35,798 nt of DNA. Origin: Bacteroidota bacterium (GTDB lineage Bacteria; Bacteroidota; Bacteroidia; Flavobacteriales_D; Sanyastnellaceae). The stretch is taken from the NCBI GenBank assembly GCA_027622975.1, contig JAQBVN010000024.1:1-35798 (forward strand), in the 5' to 3' direction. Under the pieces are notes generated by a model. It made no database searches and was not told the DNA's origin. It saw only the letters and a program-made list of their open reading frames with translations. This document shows positions 34,021 to 35,798 of the stretch, in pieces; position 1 is the stretch's first letter, and each line of letters starts with the position of its first letter. The position numbers were made by a program, and so were the translations under genes.

Positions 34021-34494
34021 TCAGGCGAGGTACGCGCGGAGCATCCACGAGGTCTTTTCCTGCTCGCGGATGTAGTCGCTCATGAGGGCGTTGGTGCCTT
34101 CGTCGTTGGCCTGACCGCTCAGGGCAAGGAGGGCGCGTTCGCGGACGAGGAGGACGCCGTACGCTGCGGCACAGTGACGGACCGCCTCGACGCCGTCGGT
34201 GACGTCCTTCACGGCCGGGATGGTCGCGCCCGCCACGTAGTCCTGCATGGCATGGAGTGGGGTGCCGCCCAAGGTGAGGATGCGCTCGGCGACCTCGTCA
34301 ATCTTGAGCTGGAGGTCGGTGTAGAACTCTTCGAATTTGAGGTGGAGTTCGAAGAAGTTCTGGCCTTGGACGTTCCAATGGAAGCCGCGCACGTTCTGGT
34401 AGAAGACGTGAAGGTCGCAGAGCAGGGCGTTGAGTTCCTTGCTGAGGGCGGCGGCGTCTTCGGCGTTGAGGCCGATGGGGAGGTTGGTGTCCAT
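34021..34494 (-). CDS. dps: Dps family DNA-binding ferritin-like protein
   Basis: 157 residues from ATG 34494; the longer open frame reaching into proS is a shadow. A four-helix ferritin-like fold carries the Dps signature: FYQNVRGFHWNVQGQNFFELHLKFEEFYTDLQLKIDEVAERI. The His, Asp and Glu residues of the intersubunit ferroxidase site are in it. Twelve subunits form a shell that oxidises Fe(II) with hydrogen peroxide and shields DNA. This fits the peroxide-defence theme of the window, and Dps is often under OxyR control, though no OxyR-like site was seen here. It starts 14 bp after the proS stop on the same strand and has its own terminator. Confidence 0.93.
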   Translation of the reverse strand: MDTNLPIGLNAEDAAALSKELNALLCDLHVFYQNVRGFHWNVQGQNFFELHLKFEEFYTDLQLKIDEVAERILTLGGTPLHAMQDYVAGATIPAVKDVTDGVEAVRHCAAAYGVLLVRERALLALSGQANDEGTNALMSDYIREQEKTSWMLRAYLA

Positions 34495-34508
34495 GGGGCG
34501 GAAGGGTG

Positions 34509-35798
34509 TCAGTAGGCTTTGGCGAAGAGGACGCGGCGCGCGCTCGGGGCGCCGGTTTTGACGCAGGTGCCGGGCGTGGTGTCGCCCTCGTAGGGGATGC
34601 ACCGGATGGTGGCCTTGGTCTGTTGCTTGATCCACTCTTCCGTCTCGGCGGTGCCGTCCCAGTGGGCGCTCACGAAGCCGCCCTTGTCCAAGGCTGCGAG
34701 GAACTCGTCCCACGTGTCGGCGACGTGGGTGTTCTCGCGCATGCGGTCGTGGACGCGCGCCGTGAGGGAGCTCTGGATGTCGTCGAGTTGCTCGCGGACG
34801 TGGGCGGCGAGGCCGTCGAGCGGCACGAAATCTTTCGTCTTCGTGTCGCGACGGGCGAGCTCGCAGGTGCCCTTCTCGAGGTCACGAGGTCCCATGGCGA
34901 TGCGCAGGGGCACGCCCTTGAGTTCGTACTCGGCGAACTTCCAACCACTCCGCTTCGTGTCGTCGTCGTCGAGCTTGACGCGAATGCCGGCAGCCTTGAG
35001 CTCGTCGGCGACCGCTTGGCACTTGGCGACGATCTCTTCCATTTGTTCTGGGCCCTTGTAAATGGGGACGATGACGACTTCAATGGGGGCGAGCTTGGGA
35101 GGAAGCACAAGGCCTTGGTCGTCGCTGTGAGTCATGATGAGGGCGCCAATGAGTCGGGTGCTGACGCCCCACGACGTAGCCCAAACGTGCGACTGCCCCC
35201 CCTCCTTGTCCGCGAACGTCACGTCGAACGCCTTGGCGAAGTTTTGGCCCAAGAAGTGGGAGGTGCCGGCCTGCAGGGCTTTGCCGTCCTGCATGAGCGC
35301 CTCGATGCAGTACGTGTCCTCGGCGCCCGCGAAGCGCTCGCTCTCGGTCTTCACGCCCTTGATGACGGGCATCGCCATGAAGTTCTCCGCGAAGTCGGCG
35401 TAGACCTCGAGCATCTTCTTGGCTTCCTCGACGGCCTCGTCCTTGGTCGCGTGGGCCGTGTGGCCTTCCTGCCAGAGGAATTCCGCCGTGCGCAAAAACA
35501 GGCGCGTGCGCATCTCCCAGCGCACCACGTTGGCCCATTGGTTCACGAGGAGGGGGAGGTCGCGGTAGCTTTGGATCCAGCCCTTGTAGGTGTTCCAAAT
35601 GATGGTTTCGGAGGTCGGGCGAACGATGAGTTCCTCCTCGAGTTTGGCATCGGGATCGACAATCACACCTCCTCCGTTGGGGTCGTTTTTCAAACGGTAG
35701 TGTGTCACCACGGCACACTCCTTCGCGAAGCCTTCCACGTGGGCCGCTTCCTTGCTCAAGTAACTCTTGGGAATGAAAAGCGGAAAATAAGCATTGAC
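34509..35798 (-). CDS. proS: Prolyl-tRNA synthetase, archaeal/eukaryotic type (5' end cut off)
   Basis: 429 codons are visible; the frame runs off the right edge. The first residues in view read [35 protein letters not shown]. Class II motif 2 ([21 protein letters not shown], then [32 protein letters not shown]) and motif 3 ([22 protein letters not shown]) are present. The anticodon-binding domain ([12 protein letters not shown]) and the C-terminal Cys-containing domain ending RRVLFAKAY follow. This is the ProS type 3 without the bacterial editing insertion, usual in Bacteroidota. Roughly 60 N-terminal residues should lie beyond the window. It attaches proline to tRNA-Pro in the cytoplasm. 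Confidence 0.97.
   Translation of the reverse strand, partial: VNAYFPLFIPKSYLSKEAAHVEGFAKECAVVTHYRLKNDPNGGGVIVDPDAKLEEELIVRPTSETIIWNTYKGWIQSYRDLPLLVNQWANVVRWEMRTRLFLRTAEFLWQEGHTAHATKDEAVEEAKKMLEVYADFAENFMAMPVIKGVKTESERFAGAEDTYCIEALMQDGKALQAGTSHFLGQNFAKAFDVTFADKEGGQSHVWATSWGVSTRLIGALIMTHSDDQGLVLPPKLAPIEVVIVPIYKGPEQMEEIVAKCQAVADELKAAGIRVKLDDDDTKRSGWKFAEYELKGVPLRIAMGPRDLEKGTCELARRDTKTKDFVPLDGLAAHVREQLDDIQSSLTARVHDRMRENTHVADTWDEFLAALDKGGFVSAHWDGTAETEEWIKQQTKATIRCIPYEGDTTPGTCVKTGAPSARRVLFAKAY

Overview
The window looks like a marine-type, rather GC-rich member of the Bacteroidota, most likely Flavobacteriales. Supporting signs: type IX secretion tails (a gliding-motility type B domain and type A PNP tails); many Bacteroidota-style lipoproteins; an exosortase of the flavobacterial type; repeated Cys-rich 'CTDATACNYDPxATVDDGSC'-like modules; an archaeal-type prolyl-tRNA synthetase; and Bacteroidota promoters (TTG, about 20 nt, TAnnTTTG) with few Shine-Dalgarno sequences. 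The genus cannot be fixed from the sequence alone.

Layout. 1-2.0 kb: the start of a small ABM-like monooxygenase (cut by the left edge) behind a secreted Cys-rich/P-domain protein. 2.1-7.7 kb: an oxidative-stress island holding a multicopper-oxidase remnant, a di-haem cytochrome c peroxidase lipoprotein, a catalase-peroxidase carrying a lipoprotein signal, divergent oxyR with a visible operator, and a lipoprotein class I amidotransferase. 7.7-9.5 kb: nfeD, stomatin and a small lipoprotein. 9.5-13.1 kb: glycosyltransferase, UDP-GlcNAc 2-epimerase and a WYL regulator. 13.1-13.25 kb: an orphan intrinsic terminator that may end a small RNA. 13.3-17.8 kb: secreted surface proteins and a 124-aa protein with an exosortase-like tail. 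17.8-18.9 kb: exosortase and its membrane partner. 19.0-21.3 kb: a secreted hydrolase separated from its sorting tail by a frameshift at a 9-bp repeat. 21.4-26.1 kb: a second cytochrome c peroxidase, acetyl-CoA synthetase and a DASS transporter. 26.2-29.2 kb: a 999-aa membrane-spanning receptor-like protein. 29.4-32.4 kb: a CIA30-like lipoprotein, a membrane-anchored esterase and two small membrane proteins. 32.45-33.86 kb: a propeller gene between 75-bp direct repeats and matching terminators. 33.9-35.8 kb: tRNA-Glu, dps and proS (5' end cut by the right edge).

Functional themes. Peroxide defence appears layered: two peroxidases and KatG predicted outside the cytoplasm, OxyR as switch, and Dps in the cytoplasm. 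The second theme is cell-surface building: T9SS cargo, proteins ending in dockerin-like repeats, polysaccharide genes, and an exosortase with a plausible substrate gene next to it. Several start codons lie 4-5 nt behind a -7-like element, so leaderless mRNAs may be common. The most promising leads are the exosortase/mini-substrate pair, the one-piece transmembrane receptor with a possible cytoplasmic DNA-binding tail, the repeat-flanked propeller gene and the lipoprotein KatG.
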